Positions 10,777 through 20,278 of a DNA stretch of 64,000 nucleotides are shown here, one piece after another. The notes beneath the pieces are model-generated. The model searched no databases. It saw only the letters and a list, made by a program, of their open reading frames with translations, and was not told the DNA's origin. The position numbers and the translations under genes are program-made. The DNA is from Nitrosospira sp. Nl5. Its GTDB lineage: Bacteria > Pseudomonadota > Gammaproteobacteria > Burkholderiales > Nitrosomonadaceae. The stretch covers positions 1-64,000 of the forward strand of contig NZ_FMVQ01000008.1 in assembly GCF_900102495.1 (NCBI RefSeq), given 5' to 3'. Each line of letters opens with the position of its first letter. The stretch's first letter is position 1.

Positions 10777-13023
10777 GTGCTGTTCAAGATTACTTCTGCT
10801 CTCCGCTCTTTGCGGGCCCCTGTACCAATACGCTTCAAGCCGCTGGCTTTTACCATATGCATGGCAGCCTTCGCCGGCCTATTGACCGCCGGATTTATCG
10901 ATCATGTTCATGCCCAAACTCCGGCACAGGCAAAACCAAAGGAAAAACCACAGGAAAAACAAGAGGCCGCCGAAAACGTGACGACACTCCCTGAGGTGAA
11001 AGTCAGTGCGGAACGCCCTGATGCGCTTCCGCAACCCTATGCCGGCGGACACGTTGCGCGCGGTGGACGGCTCGGATTGCTCGGCAATACGGATCTCATG
11101 AAGGCGCCTTTCAGCATCAGCAGCTATACGTCCCAGATGGTACGGGACCAGCACGCAATCACGGCGGCCGACGTCTTGTCCAGAGATTCTTCAGTCCGCT
11201 CTACGGGCCAGAGGGGCGGTGTCGTCGATTCTTTCTATATTCGTGGCTTTCCGATTGGCGAAGGCAATGTGGGAGAACTCGCCTTCGACGGACAGTACGG
11301 AGTAGCGCCCAACTACCGGGTATTTACCGATTACGCCGAGCGCGTCGAGGTGATCAAGGGACCTGCCGCCCTGCTGTACGGCATGTCCCCGAACAGCGGG
11401 GTAGGCGGCGTCATCAATATCGTTCCAAAGCGCGCGTCTCCAACCGACCTGACCCGGCTCACGGGCAACTACCTGTCGAACGCGCAAGGAGGCGGCCACC
11501 TCGATGTCAGCAGACGGTTTGGTGCGGATCGCCAGTTCGGCATTCGGCTCAACGGCAGCCATCATCAGGGTAATACGATGCTGGACAACCAGTTCCGCCA
11601 GGCAGATGTCGGTGCCGTGGCGCTCGACTATCAGGGCGAAAGGTTTCGGGCGACGTTTGACGCCCTTGGGCAGTATGAGCGGTTCAAGGCTCCATCGCGC
11701 CCGTTCCTGGTTGCCCCGGGCCTCGACGTGCCCTCCGCACCCGATGGCAGGCGTAACGTAACCCAGCCTTGGGGCCGGTCGACGATCGAGGACGTGTCGC
11801 TCCTGGCCAAGGCGGAATACGACATCTCGAACTCGCTGACACTGTTCGGCAGTGTCGGCGGCTCCCAATCGTGGGTGGATCGGCTCTCGGATCAGACGCC
11901 TACGATCCAGAATGCCGCCGGCGATACCAATTCAACGCCGATGCACTTCAGGTTCGGCGTCAATCGTTCCAGCGCAGACGGTGGGTTGCGTGCCCGCTTC
12001 AATACCGGCCCCATTCGCCACACCATGACACTTCAGGGCAGCGGTTATCGGGATCGTCTGGATCGAGGTTCCACTACTGGTACGGCAGTGTTGTCGAACA
12101 TGTATTCCCCAATCGATCGCCCCGCTCAAGACTTGGCCAAGCCTGGCCTGTTGAAAGCCTCGGAGACAGAATTCTACGGAGGCGCATTAACCGATGTCCT
12201 GTCTATCGCCGACGAACGCGTGCTGCTTACGCTCGGCGTGCGCTTGCAGCAGATCAGCTCGGACAACTTCGGTCCAACGGGTGCCGTCACTTCTTCCTAT
12301 GACAAGGGCGCCGTCACCCCGCTGGCCGGTCTGGTCGTCAGGCCCTGGAAAAACGTCTCGGTCTACGCCAACCGCATGGAAGGGCTAAGCAAGGGCGACA
12401 TTGCGCCACAGATCGCGGCCAATGCCGGCCAGATCTTCGCACCCTACAAAACCGAACAAGTCGAAGTCGGCGTCAAGATTGATCATGGCCGCCTGATCAC
12501 TACACTTAGTCTCTTCGAGATCAAAAGGCCTAGCGGCCAGCTCACGGGTAATATCTTTGCCGTGGATAGTGAGCAGCGCAACCGCGGCCTGGAACTCTCC
12601 CTATTCGGCGAACCCCTATCAGGTCTTCGGCTGCTGGGCGGCGCGACGCTGTTCGATGCCGAATTGACGAAGACCAGCAGCGCGGCCACGGTGGGCAACA
12701 AGCCGGTCGGTGTGCCGACATTGCAAGCCAATCTGAGCACCGAATGGGATGTGCGGTGGCTGCCCGGATTCACCCTGACCGGACATCTTATCCATACCGG
12801 CAAACGATATATCGACCAGGCGAATACGCAAAGCGTGCCTTCCTGGACGACATTTGACTTTGGCGCGCGCTACAGTACCAAGGTGGCTGGAAAATCGACC
12901 ACCGTCCGGGCCAATCTACTTAATGCATTCGATACCAACCACTGGTCAGGCGTGGCCTCTTTCGGCACTTTATCGCTAGGCCTTCCGCGTACCGTACTAG
13001 TATCGGCCACGGTCGACTTTTGA
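10777..13023 (+). CDS. TonB-dependent siderophore receptor
   Basis: A 748-residue outer-membrane receptor importing ferric-siderophores with TonB energy. A signal peptide ends near HVHAQ (about residue 47). A TonB-box-like LPEVKVSAE follows, then the plug with a stretch reaching ADVLSRDSSVRS and FYIRGFPIGEG, and VIKGPAALLYGMSPNSGVGG. The rest is a beta barrel ending in the aromatic VSATVDF. Plug details and length fit the FhuE/FpvA-type siderophore class. The start is GTG with AAAAGGGAG a few bases upstream; no in-frame ATG gives a proper signal peptide. It lies 224 bases after the PepSY gene behind a Fur-box-like site. The gene looks more GC-rich than the flanking non-coding DNA, consistent with acquisition. 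Confidence 0.93.
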   Translation: MLFKITSALRSLRAPVPIRFKPLAFTICMAAFAGLLTAGFIDHVHAQTPAQAKPKEKPQEKQEAAENVTTLPEVKVSAERPDALPQPYAGGHVARGGRLGLLGNTDLMKAPFSISSYTSQMVRDQHAITAADVLSRDSSVRSTGQRGGVVDSFYIRGFPIGEGNVGELAFDGQYGVAPNYRVFTDYAERVEVIKGPAALLYGMSPNSGVGGVINIVPKRASPTDLTRLTGNYLSNAQGGGHLDVSRRFGADRQFGIRLNGSHHQGNTMLDNQFRQADVGAVALDYQGERFRATFDALGQYERFKAPSRPFLVAPGLDVPSAPDGRRNVTQPWGRSTIEDVSLLAKAEYDISNSLTLFGSVGGSQSWVDRLSDQTPTIQNAAGDTNSTPMHFRFGVNRSSADGGLRARFNTGPIRHTMTLQGSGYRDRLDRGSTTGTAVLSNMYSPIDRPAQDLAKPGLLKASETEFYGGALTDVLSIADERVLLTLGVRLQQISSDNFGPTGAVTSSYDKGAVTPLAGLVVRPWKNVSVYANRMEGLSKGDIAPQIAANAGQIFAPYKTEQVEVGVKIDHGRLITTLSLFEIKRPSGQLTGNIFAVDSEQRNRGLELSLFGEPLSGLRLLGGATLFDAELTKTSSAATVGNKPVGVPTLQANLSTEWDVRWLPGFTLTGHLIHTGKRYIDQANTQSVPSWTTFDFGARYSTKVAGKSTTVRANLLNAFDTNHWSGVASFGTLSLGLPRTVLVSATVDF

Positions 13024-13550
13024 AGTTTTGAATAGGTACATGCATGCACGACAATCACCTATCAGAGAATGAAGCCGAGCACATACGTGGCGCGATTCCC
13101 ATCGGGCTACCGCCCATTCTCAACCAAAGCATAGCGGACATCGTCTATCATAATTTTTGAAAGAAAGCCTTAAGCGAACTACAGTTTTATCACTTTCTGA
13201 GAGGATCTTGCTTGTGCTAAGCATTCTTCTTAGAACTGCGCGGTATCCAGACTCCACCGATGAGTTGCATGCTCTAATTTTTCGTCCTGACCATAAAAAT
13301 AGTCTCCTGAGCACTGATTTTTCAACGTGCCATGAAAATGACTTTCCGACCAAGATTGTAAAGATTAATCGCTGCGTTGGCCCCAAAACGTATCTCGATG
13401 ATTGTCTGACTGAGCCCTTGCCACCAATTCATTGCTTTATCTCGTCTAAAAAATCTCACAAAGCCCGCTAGAATCATAACGACTAGCAGGTTTTTGTTTT
13501 ACCCCATTCATTCCCGTCCATTGCAATCAACTTACTATTTTACGTATATT
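13024..13550. other. long intergenic stretch between convergent genes
   Basis: No gene can be supported firmly. A 38-codon frame at 13044-13160 on the plus strand encodes a peptide with IPIGLPPILNQSIADIVYHNF-like content (two overlapping halves), but has no good ribosome site and no family I know. Longer frames on either strand lack recognisable features and overlap each other. Confidence 0.35.
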
Positions 13551-15659
13551 TCAGCTGCTGATACCAGCATCATATCGTTCCGGTTTAGAGCGTCCCTTTT
13601 CGTTATTGCTTGGATAACTGGTTTTGGCCCAGCAGCGCAATACCTCAGCCACGCTCCATGCCTGGGAAATACAACCCCTTGGCATAAACGGCTCTCTTGC
13701 ATCGCAAATTTCGCTTATCGAGCCTATGCAAGCTTCATTGAGATGAGGAATAAATCCTTCCAGGAATTTTCGTGCGGTTTCCTTGCTATCCGGATTTAGG
13801 GCGAGGTAAGCATCGATAAAAGGTCCGATCAGCCATGGCCAAACGGTACCTTGATGGTACGCTGCGTCCCTCGCGCGCAAATCGCCGAAATATTTGGGTT
13901 TATAGTCGGGATGATCCGGGGATAAGGATCGCAAGCCTACGGGAGTTAAAAGCATTTGCTGCACAATCTCTATAACTGGCTGCCAGTATTTTTTATCAAG
14001 AACGGGATATTTAAGGGAAAAGGAAATGAGCTGATTTGGACGGCAAGCGCTGTCATCACCGTTTTCGCCATCTATGACATCATAAAGATAATTGCCGCCT
14101 CCAAACCAGAACCGTTCGTTGAATGATTTGCGCAACTTCTCGGCATGCTCTTTATATTTTCTCGCCGTGCTGGTCTCTCTTTCCGCCTCCAGCCACTCGG
14201 CAAGAAGACAAAGAGCATTGTAAAAAAGGCCATTGATTTCAACTGCTTTCCCACGTCGAGGTGTTACCACCCAATCATCAACCTTAGCGTCCATCCAGGT
14301 AAGTTGATAACCTTCTTCCCCCTGAATGATGAGGCCATCGCTGGCATCGACGTGGATACCGAACCAGGTACCTTGAATATGATGTTCGATAATGCTAATA
14401 AGCGATGGTAGCAAAAACCGCAGGGTTATACGGTCATCCGTATAGGCAAGATAACGGTCCAGCGCATGGAAGTACCACAAGGTCGCGTCGGCTGTATGGT
14501 AAACGCCCTCATCCGCCCCTTCAGGTATAAAGTTTGGTATAAGGCCATTGCGGACGTAACGGTTGAAGGTGCGCAAGATTCCCCGCGCATCAGAATAGCG
14601 TCCCGTTGTCAAGGTCAGCCCTTCAAGGGCGATCATGGTGTCACGGCCCCAATCCGTAAACCAGTGATAACCGGCAATCACTGCCCGTACCTTATCGTCC
14701 ATGGCGTGCGCCTGTACTTTGTCTCGCAAGCGTCCTCTTGGTTCGAAAAGAAACTGGTCCGCCGCCAGTACGAGTTCCGCGACTATGCCGCTCTGCACCG
14801 AGGATTCGGCGTGCTCGATCAGGCCGGATCTGCGCTGGCGCTCAAAAGCCAGGGCTTCGGAAGGACTCATTGCCTCGATGTTGGCCCAGCTCTCAGTCGA
14901 TAATATAAGCGTAATTTCCTGGCCTGGCGTTATCGGCATTTGGAAAAACCCGGGCGTCCATGATACATGCCGCGCTTCATAACCGCGCTCGGCATCCTTT
15001 CTAAAAAAAGTATCACGGTTCATGCCGCCTTCGGTCACAAAATAAGCCCGCTCATATCGCAATGACATGCGCAGCCGGGGAAGGTTTTCACCGGCCGAGA
15101 CTTCATACCGGTCATTCTGCATATGTAAGGCAAAAGGCAAGGCTTGCGGATTGTAATCCGATTCCTGTGGAGGCCTGAACGAAACAAAAGGCCTTAACTC
15201 AAGCTGCACTGCCTTAGGAGCGGATAAAATCCTATAGTTAACATAAACAGTGTTCTGCCGGTGAAGCATGAAGATAGTCCGTTCGATTTCGACGTCTTCG
15301 ACCTTGTAATGCCAAATGGGAATTCCATATTCCAGACGAAATTCGTGCAGCTGCCCTTCTCCCGGAACATCGATGGTTCCCGGTTCCGTTTCCTCACCGG
15401 TAATTGAAATAATCTTGCCAGACGAAAACCGGAGTTGTTCGGACAGATTCTTGACGATCATAATGCGTCCAAGAGGCTCAGCTTCCGCCGAAACCAGGAT
15501 TCCATGATAGCGCCAGGTATTGACGTTCCCTATCGTGCCGGACGCATAGCCGCTAAGCCCATTGGTAACCAGCCATTCCCGACTTAAAAGAAGGTCGGTG
15601 ATACTGGTTTTCTCATCTACATTGGAAAGCTTGAAAACGCATTGAGGGACTTCATTCAT
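13551..15659 (-). CDS. amylo-alpha-1,6-glucosidase (glycogen debranching enzyme)
   Basis: A 702-residue glycosidase that cleaves alpha-1,6 branches of glycogen-like glucan. The N-terminal domain has the family pattern NGLSGYASGT followed by NTWRYHGILV. The C-terminal (alpha/alpha)6 catalytic domain contains YHWFTDWGRDTMIALEGL near residues 330-345, and later QLTWMDAK and AYHQGTVWPW. This is the archaeal/cyanobacterial-type debranching enzyme (GH133-like), not GlgX of GH13. Its ATG overlaps the treZ stop by 4 bases, so translation is coupled. The pair suggests breakdown of glycogen with conversion to trehalose; treY is not in the window. Confidence 0.9.
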   Translation of the reverse strand: MNEVPQCVFKLSNVDEKTSITDLLLSREWLVTNGLSGYASGTIGNVNTWRYHGILVSAEAEPLGRIMIVKNLSEQLRFSSGKIISITGEETEPGTIDVPGEGQLHEFRLEYGIPIWHYKVEDVEIERTIFMLHRQNTVYVNYRILSAPKAVQLELRPFVSFRPPQESDYNPQALPFALHMQNDRYEVSAGENLPRLRMSLRYERAYFVTEGGMNRDTFFRKDAERGYEARHVSWTPGFFQMPITPGQEITLILSTESWANIEAMSPSEALAFERQRRSGLIEHAESSVQSGIVAELVLAADQFLFEPRGRLRDKVQAHAMDDKVRAVIAGYHWFTDWGRDTMIALEGLTLTTGRYSDARGILRTFNRYVRNGLIPNFIPEGADEGVYHTADATLWYFHALDRYLAYTDDRITLRFLLPSLISIIEHHIQGTWFGIHVDASDGLIIQGEEGYQLTWMDAKVDDWVVTPRRGKAVEINGLFYNALCLLAEWLEAERETSTARKYKEHAEKLRKSFNERFWFGGGNYLYDVIDGENGDDSACRPNQLISFSLKYPVLDKKYWQPVIEIVQQMLLTPVGLRSLSPDHPDYKPKYFGDLRARDAAYHQGTVWPWLIGPFIDAYLALNPDSKETARKFLEGFIPHLNEACIGSISEICDAREPFMPRGCISQAWSVAEVLRCWAKTSYPSNNEKGRSKPERYDAGISS

Positions 15660-17533
15660 TTGGTCTCTTCCGATTTTTTAATGTCAGGTTTGACTTCACT
15701 AGAATCGGTAGGTCTCATCCATATGGCTGCATGACCCGGTATATACCAGTTTCGCGTACTGTCCGGACAGGCGGCTCCTGTGCCGCCATATTTAGGATGC
15801 TCGCTGGACCAGGCAATCGTCCATAATTTACCTGCCATTGGTCCAAGTAAAGGTTCTGGCGCGGGGCGCAGGCTTAGGTCACGTCCGAAATTAACCAAAA
15901 GCAACCGGTCTTCATCTTTGCCAAAATAACGTAGGACAAAACATTCCGGTCCCAGCACCGCGCCGTCTATTCGTTCTGGATGGATAACTAAATGGTCTTC
16001 ACGGCGTAGAGCGAGCAAATCTTTATAAAGTTGATAAATTTCATGGTATTGATGGCGTTCTTTTAAATCCAGTTTTGAATTTATGAAGGTTTGTGGATCA
16101 CCAGGATCGGGCAGCCGGGCAAGCATTTCCTCGGTTCTCAGGCTGGGAAACTGCTGCAAAAATTCAGCGCGCCCTTTTGCAACTGTTTGCGCCAGTTCAC
16201 TATCATGATCCGCAAAATAAAAGAAAGGCTTTGAGGAACCGAATTCCTGCCCTTGGAACAACATCGGTGTTTGCGGCAGCAACAAAAGAAGGGCGGACAT
16301 TGCGCGGTAATGTGCTGGGCCGGTTACGTTATTAATGCGGTAGCCGCGCCCTGAATTTGCCACCTGATCATGGTTTTCAATGAAGTGAACGAAGCGGAAG
16401 CGAGCTATATCAAATGCCGGGGTTCCGCGTCTTTGCTCCTGCCATTCATATCTTTGGCCTTGGTAAAGAAATCCATATTTGGCGGCTGAAATAAATTCCT
16501 GCGGGGATCCCTTGTAGTCCGTATAGTAGGCCTCGCTCCTCCCGGTTAATGTAACAACAGCGGTATGGTGGAAATCGTCATTCCACACTGATGTAACGCC
16601 ATAGCCGCCGGGTTCAAAAAAAATGGAATTCTGCGGCTCATTTTCCGCCACGAAATACAGATTCCGGTTCGGATTACGCGATTTGGCCTGCTCAATCATT
16701 TCTTGAATGATATATTTTTCTGATGAATCTTTGATGTTCTGGGTGGCGTCGAAGCGCAGACCGTCAAAGTGAAACTTTTCGATCCAGTACAGGATGTTCT
16801 GGATAAAATATTCCCGCACCGGCCCCGAATGTTCACCGTCGAAATTAATACCAGCACCCCAGTCGGTTTTATAACCTTTGGAAAAATAATTTTCGGAGAA
16901 TAGGTGCAGAAAATTTCCGCTGGGGCCGAGATGGTTGCAAACCACGTCCAGTATTACGGCCAGCCCTGCTTCATGCGCCTTATTGATAAAAGATTTTAAA
17001 TCGTCTGGCGTCCCATAAAGATGACAAGGCGCGAATAGATTGACGCCATCATATCCCCAGCCGAAGCGCCCGGCAAAATCGGCAATCGGCATCACTTCGA
17101 TCGTCGTTATGCCAAGATCCTTTAATTCCCATAGTTCTTCAGCTGCGGCAAGCCAGGTACCATCTTCGACAAAAGTTCCAATGTGAAGCTCATAAATGAC
17201 ATGCTCATCTTCAGGTATGCCTGTCCAGTTCTGATCAGTCCATGGGAAAGATTTATGGTCGATTATCTGCGATGGACCAAAAGGCCCTTGCGGCTGGAAA
17301 TAAGATGCAGGATCGGGATACAAATTGCCGTCATTATCTAATTGGTATCGGTAAAGGCTGCCGGCTTTGGAGGCTGGGACAATACCGGAGAAGAAACCAT
17401 CTTCGTCTTTTTTCAAGGCATAGGAAGAAGTTTTAATGCCTTTGCCGTTTTCCAACACCAGAGTTACCGCATGTCTCTCCGGCGCCCAGACACGAAAATG
17501 AACATTTCCACCAATTAAGTTTGTTCCAATCAT
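15656..17533 (-). CDS. treZ: malto-oligosyltrehalose trehalohydrolase TreZ
   Basis: A 625-residue GH13 enzyme that releases trehalose from the end of maltooligosyl-trehalose, the second step of the TreY-TreZ route. An N-terminal beta-sandwich starts with VHFRVWAPER. The barrel contains GWGYDGVNLFAP, the nucleophile Asp in GLRFDATQN near residue 260, the acid/base Glu in VAENEPQ near 296, and the third acid in ENHDQVANS near 387. Length and motifs fit TreZ better than GlgB or GlgX, which lack this GYDGVNLFAP context. It is first of a two-gene leftward operon with the debranching enzyme. Trehalose is a common osmoprotectant. Confidence 0.9.
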   Translation of the reverse strand: MIGTNLIGGNVHFRVWAPERHAVTLVLENGKGIKTSSYALKKDEDGFFSGIVPASKAGSLYRYQLDNDGNLYPDPASYFQPQGPFGPSQIIDHKSFPWTDQNWTGIPEDEHVIYELHIGTFVEDGTWLAAAEELWELKDLGITTIEVMPIADFAGRFGWGYDGVNLFAPCHLYGTPDDLKSFINKAHEAGLAVILDVVCNHLGPSGNFLHLFSENYFSKGYKTDWGAGINFDGEHSGPVREYFIQNILYWIEKFHFDGLRFDATQNIKDSSEKYIIQEMIEQAKSRNPNRNLYFVAENEPQNSIFFEPGGYGVTSVWNDDFHHTAVVTLTGRSEAYYTDYKGSPQEFISAAKYGFLYQGQRYEWQEQRRGTPAFDIARFRFVHFIENHDQVANSGRGYRINNVTGPAHYRAMSALLLLLPQTPMLFQGQEFGSSKPFFYFADHDSELAQTVAKGRAEFLQQFPSLRTEEMLARLPDPGDPQTFINSKLDLKERHQYHEIYQLYKDLLALRREDHLVIHPERIDGAVLGPECFVLRYFGKDEDRLLLVNFGRDLSLRPAPEPLLGPMAGKLWTIAWSSEHPKYGGTGAACPDSTRNWYIPGHAAIWMRPTDSSEVKPDIKKSEETK

Positions 17534-17895
17534 TGTAATTGCCTATTAGGGAACATTGAATTCAGTTTGTGAAATTAAAATAACCCCATGATCTTGATTT
17601 TTATTGGTTCCCTTAATCCAGGCCGGCTGTGCGCATTGATAAATTTCCAGCCTTGATTTTACGGCTTGAAACTAAGTAGTCGTCCCTGAAATACCTGTTA
17701 AACCAATACCGGCAAACCCGCATAGATATTAGCATTTAGGGGTATACAACAGCTGAGGAAATTGCCGGAATTTGGATATTTATCCCTGGTTTCTGGTGCT
17801 TTGACGATGCCGAAGAAGCAAGAATTGAGTGCTTTATGAAGACCTGTTCCGCATACGTCGTTGGCGCAGACACAGCACTCACAGCCATGCTACCC
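17534..17895. other. upstream region of treZ, no gene
   Basis: A 360-base stretch holding the leftward promoter region of treZ and, further right, sequence running into a transposase remnant. It is AT-rich near treZ. I cannot define a convincing promoter by eye and see no coding frame with family likeness. Confidence 0.35.
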
Positions 17896-18063
17896 AAAGA
17901 AGCGTACGTGGATCGGGGTTACCGGGTCACCGCATCTATCAAGATGCATTCAAAGTATGGATCGCCGGCCCCAAACGGAATGTCACTGCCATAGGCAAGA
18001 AACTCAAGCGCGCAATGCCGTAGAGCCGGTGATTTGACAAATGAAAACTGATGGGCGGCTGAA
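17896..18063 (+). pseudogene. decayed IS5-type transposase, C-terminal part
   Basis: Fragments in three frames read as one transposase end: KEAYVDRGYR, then after a shift GHRIYQDAFKVWIAGPKR and VTAIGKKLKRAM, then after another shift VEPVI, an in-frame TGA, and QMKTDGRLK. These match the order VDRGYRGH, ISGQKRG, IEPVIGHMKxDGRL of IS5-family transposases, where the Glu of IEPV belongs to the DDE region. At least two frameshifts and a stop show it is dead. No terminal inverted repeats or target duplications could be identified. Confidence 0.6.
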
Positions 18064-18788
18064 GGTCCTCACCTAGATAGGTTTCTCCAGCAGATTCGCA
18101 ACTCGGGAATGCTTTTGCTCGGCCAGAGTTTATTTGTTCATGACCTAAGCGCCGTAGCTTTTTATATAGAAACAGAGATGCTTCCCTCAAGACCTTGCGC
18201 TCGCAATCCCTGATTTCGCCTATCTCTTCGTCAGTCAGGATATAAAGCGGCATAGATGAGCCAGGACCTGTAATACTGCTCGTATAAAGCCTTGGCTGGA
18301 TAAACCAACTTTCCGTCCTATCTCAAGAAACTCCCCGAAAAGCCCGCGTCCTGCGGATTCTTTCCTTAGATAGTTCCCTCCTTGCCAAGGTTACCGCATC
18401 TGAATGCACAAACGTCCCTAACGGGCCGATCGAGGCCGGCAGTAGGATAATCTATGTTTCTCAACCCATCCTCCAGGCCATAGAGAAACTGCTTCCCTAA
18501 CAGGCACAGCGGCGCCACATGGATAGACGAATATATTGCTTAAATTATAGAGTTGAGATGCCAATCAAGCATTGATCTGCAGGAGTGTATCAGCGGTTAA
18601 ACGGTTTATTGCGAAGCGGTGACGGATAGTGCAATGGTGCTATAAGCCATAGGACTATTACAAATTTGTTTTTTCTGGGGGATGATGAATCAATCGGTTT
18701 TAGAGAGCATTTCAGTGTGCGCCAAAGGAAGCATTGCTCGACATACCGATTAATTTCGAGATGTACATTTAACCCATGGAGGAAACAA
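18064..18788. other. degraded stretch and upstream region of the PEP-CTERM gene
   Basis: About 700 bases without a supportable gene. On the minus strand, 18253 leftwards reads a coherent-looking peptide beginning MPLYILTDEEIGEIRD with LFLYKKLRRLG, but its second half is antisense to the transposase remnant, so it is probably a fragment. The last 200 bases must hold the promoter of the PEP-CTERM gene; I could not define it. Confidence 0.35.
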
Positions 18789-19406
18789 ATGAACATGCGA
18801 TTAAAATCACTCATCGTTGCTTTAGCGTTCGGAGGATCGATTACTACTGCATCCGCCGCCGGCGTTATTACCGATATAACGGCTAGCGGGGAAGGCTTGG
18901 GATCGTTTAGCGTGCTGGCTAACACCACTGATCCCAATGTCCTGGATCTTACCAAAACCTTTGATAGCGTTAATCCGATTGTCCTGACTTTTACGGTTGA
19001 GCATATAGACGGGGGTCCAGGCAACCCTTATACCGTGACTGAGGCGGTCACCAACAACACTGGCCAGCCTTGGATCGACTTTCACTACAGTATTCAAGAA
19101 CCAGCCCAAGGCCAAGGGGTCGTATTTACCGACTTTAACAATTCGACACTTACCGGCTTCACGCTTGATTCACCTCCGTCGAGTGGTCCGCGCAACCTCA
19201 ACTTTACCGGAAATCTAGCGGATGGCGATACGGCCAATGCAACCTTTAATCTAAGCCCATTTGATCCAGGTGCGGGGAATACAGCCACTTTTACTCTGAC
19301 ACAGATTCCGACCATTCCCGAACCGGAAACTTATGCCATGCTATTGGCAGGACTCGGTTTGATGGGGGCCGTGGCAAGACGCAGAAATAGCAAAGGAAAC
19401 GCTTAA
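18789..19406 (+). CDS. PEP-CTERM sorted exported protein
   Basis: A 205-residue secreted protein with a signal peptide (MNMRLKSLIVALAFGG, cleavage near SAA about residue 24), a Thr/Asn/Ser-rich beta-type body, and the C-terminal sorting signal IPEPETYAMLLAGLGLMG followed by an Arg-rich tail. PEP-CTERM proteins are cut by an exosortase and linked to exopolysaccharide or biofilm formation; the exosortase is not in this window. The ATG has GGAGG 6 bases upstream, and the frame further upstream lacks a signal. Convergent to it lies an EpsA-type regulator, a family known with exosortase systems. The function of the body is unknown. Confidence 0.88.
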   Translation: MNMRLKSLIVALAFGGSITTASAAGVITDITASGEGLGSFSVLANTTDPNVLDLTKTFDSVNPIVLTFTVEHIDGGPGNPYTVTEAVTNNTGQPWIDFHYSIQEPAQGQGVVFTDFNNSTLTGFTLDSPPSSGPRNLNFTGNLADGDTANATFNLSPFDPGAGNTATFTLTQIPTIPEPETYAMLLAGLGLMGAVARRRNSKGNA

Positions 19407-19431
19407 CTCGATTCGCGTTAATCCGGCAGTC

Positions 19432-19462
19432 GACAATCCCGTCTTGGCGGCGGGATTGTCGG
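19432..19462. terminator. hairpin between convergent genes
   Basis: CGACAATCCCG and CGGGATTGTCG form a perfect 11-bp stem with a 9-base loop, placed between the PEP-CTERM gene and the convergent regulator. There is no clear U run, so it may be a bidirectional or assisted terminator. Confidence 0.6.
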
Positions 19463-19483
19463 ACGGGGAACGCCCGCGGAGTT

Positions 19484-20278
19484 TCAGTGATCTTGTTTAC
19501 GGCCCTGCGCGACTTTTGACGCGGCTTGCATGCGATTGGAAACATCAAGTGTTTTGAAGATATGCTGCAAGTGATTTTTCACGGTAAAGACACTGATATC
19601 TAAAATGCTGGCAATCTCGGGATTTGTTTTGCCCATCTTGACCCAATTCATGATTTCTATTTCACGCTTGCTCAAGTCCCAGCACGCCGGTGGGCTTGTT
19701 AATGGAGTCGCATTAGATGCGGGATGGGTAAGGGGTGTAACCCGGCACAATGCCGTGTCCAGATAAGGCAGCAGAATTTGCATTGCGCCGAGCGACTCAT
19801 GCAGCTTTCTTTCCGAGCTGAAGATCACGTAGAGGCAGTCATGGCTTGACCGCTCATCGGTAAGTCCGTGTACCAGCAAAGACCGCATGTTTTGCAATGC
19901 CTTGCCGAGAGGACACTGGAGGCCCCCCTCTTCCAGCAGGAAACCGGACTCACCGACCCCTAGCGTATAGGGTGATTTTCCAAGATCCATCCAGCGATTA
20001 AACAGTCCCTGCAATAGCGGCGAGAGCGTCTGCGGGTTGGAGAATTCGGTTCTGACTCCGGCTAGTGGTGACACAATGTCGTAACAAATCAGGTTTGCCG
20101 TGAAATCGCCCCACGCGGCAATCAGGATCTCGTGCGGCAAAAAGTGCTGTATCTCTCCCTGCAACCACGCCAGCAGTTCGTTATGACGGCGTATCCCTAT
20201 TCCTTCCGTGATTACGCGATAGTAACGGTGGAGATGTTCGGCAGGTAAGGTGGAGAGCTGATCCATTTTATCAGTCAT
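19484..20278 (-). CDS. epsA: LuxR-type transcriptional regulator EpsA (PEP-CTERM/exosortase associated)
   Basis: A 264-residue cytosolic regulator with a C-terminal LuxR/FixJ-type helix-turn-helix: LSKREIEIMNWVKMGKTNPE followed by VKNHLQHIFKTLDVSNR at about residues 200-255. The N-terminal two thirds resemble the ligand or sensory part of EpsA proteins, which regulate exopolysaccharide clusters that carry exosortases. No receiver domain is seen. It is convergent with a PEP-CTERM gene, which supports the assignment. The distinction from other LuxR solos rests on the RREIEIMNWVKxGKTNPEI wording and context; direct targets cannot be told. Confidence 0.75.
   Translation of the reverse strand: MTDKMDQLSTLPAEHLHRYYRVITEGIGIRRHNELLAWLQGEIQHFLPHEILIAAWGDFTANLICYDIVSPLAGVRTEFSNPQTLSPLLQGLFNRWMDLGKSPYTLGVGESGFLLEEGGLQCPLGKALQNMRSLLVHGLTDERSSHDCLYVIFSSERKLHESLGAMQILLPYLDTALCRVTPLTHPASNATPLTSPPACWDLSKREIEIMNWVKMGKTNPEIASILDISVFTVKNHLQHIFKTLDVSNRMQAASKVAQGRKQDH

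Noticed and set aside
13120-13471. Overlapping frames on both strands after the siderophore receptor
   Set aside because: They overlap one another, lack ribosome sites and show no family features.
17939-18253. 104-codon minus-strand frame
   Set aside because: Half is antisense to the transposase remnant; only the first 40 residues look protein-like, so it is described as part of the degraded gap.
8418-20000. Second copy of the tRNA-Phe 3' end as far attachment site
   Set aside because: No repeat of the T-arm and acceptor sequence was seen by eye in the window.
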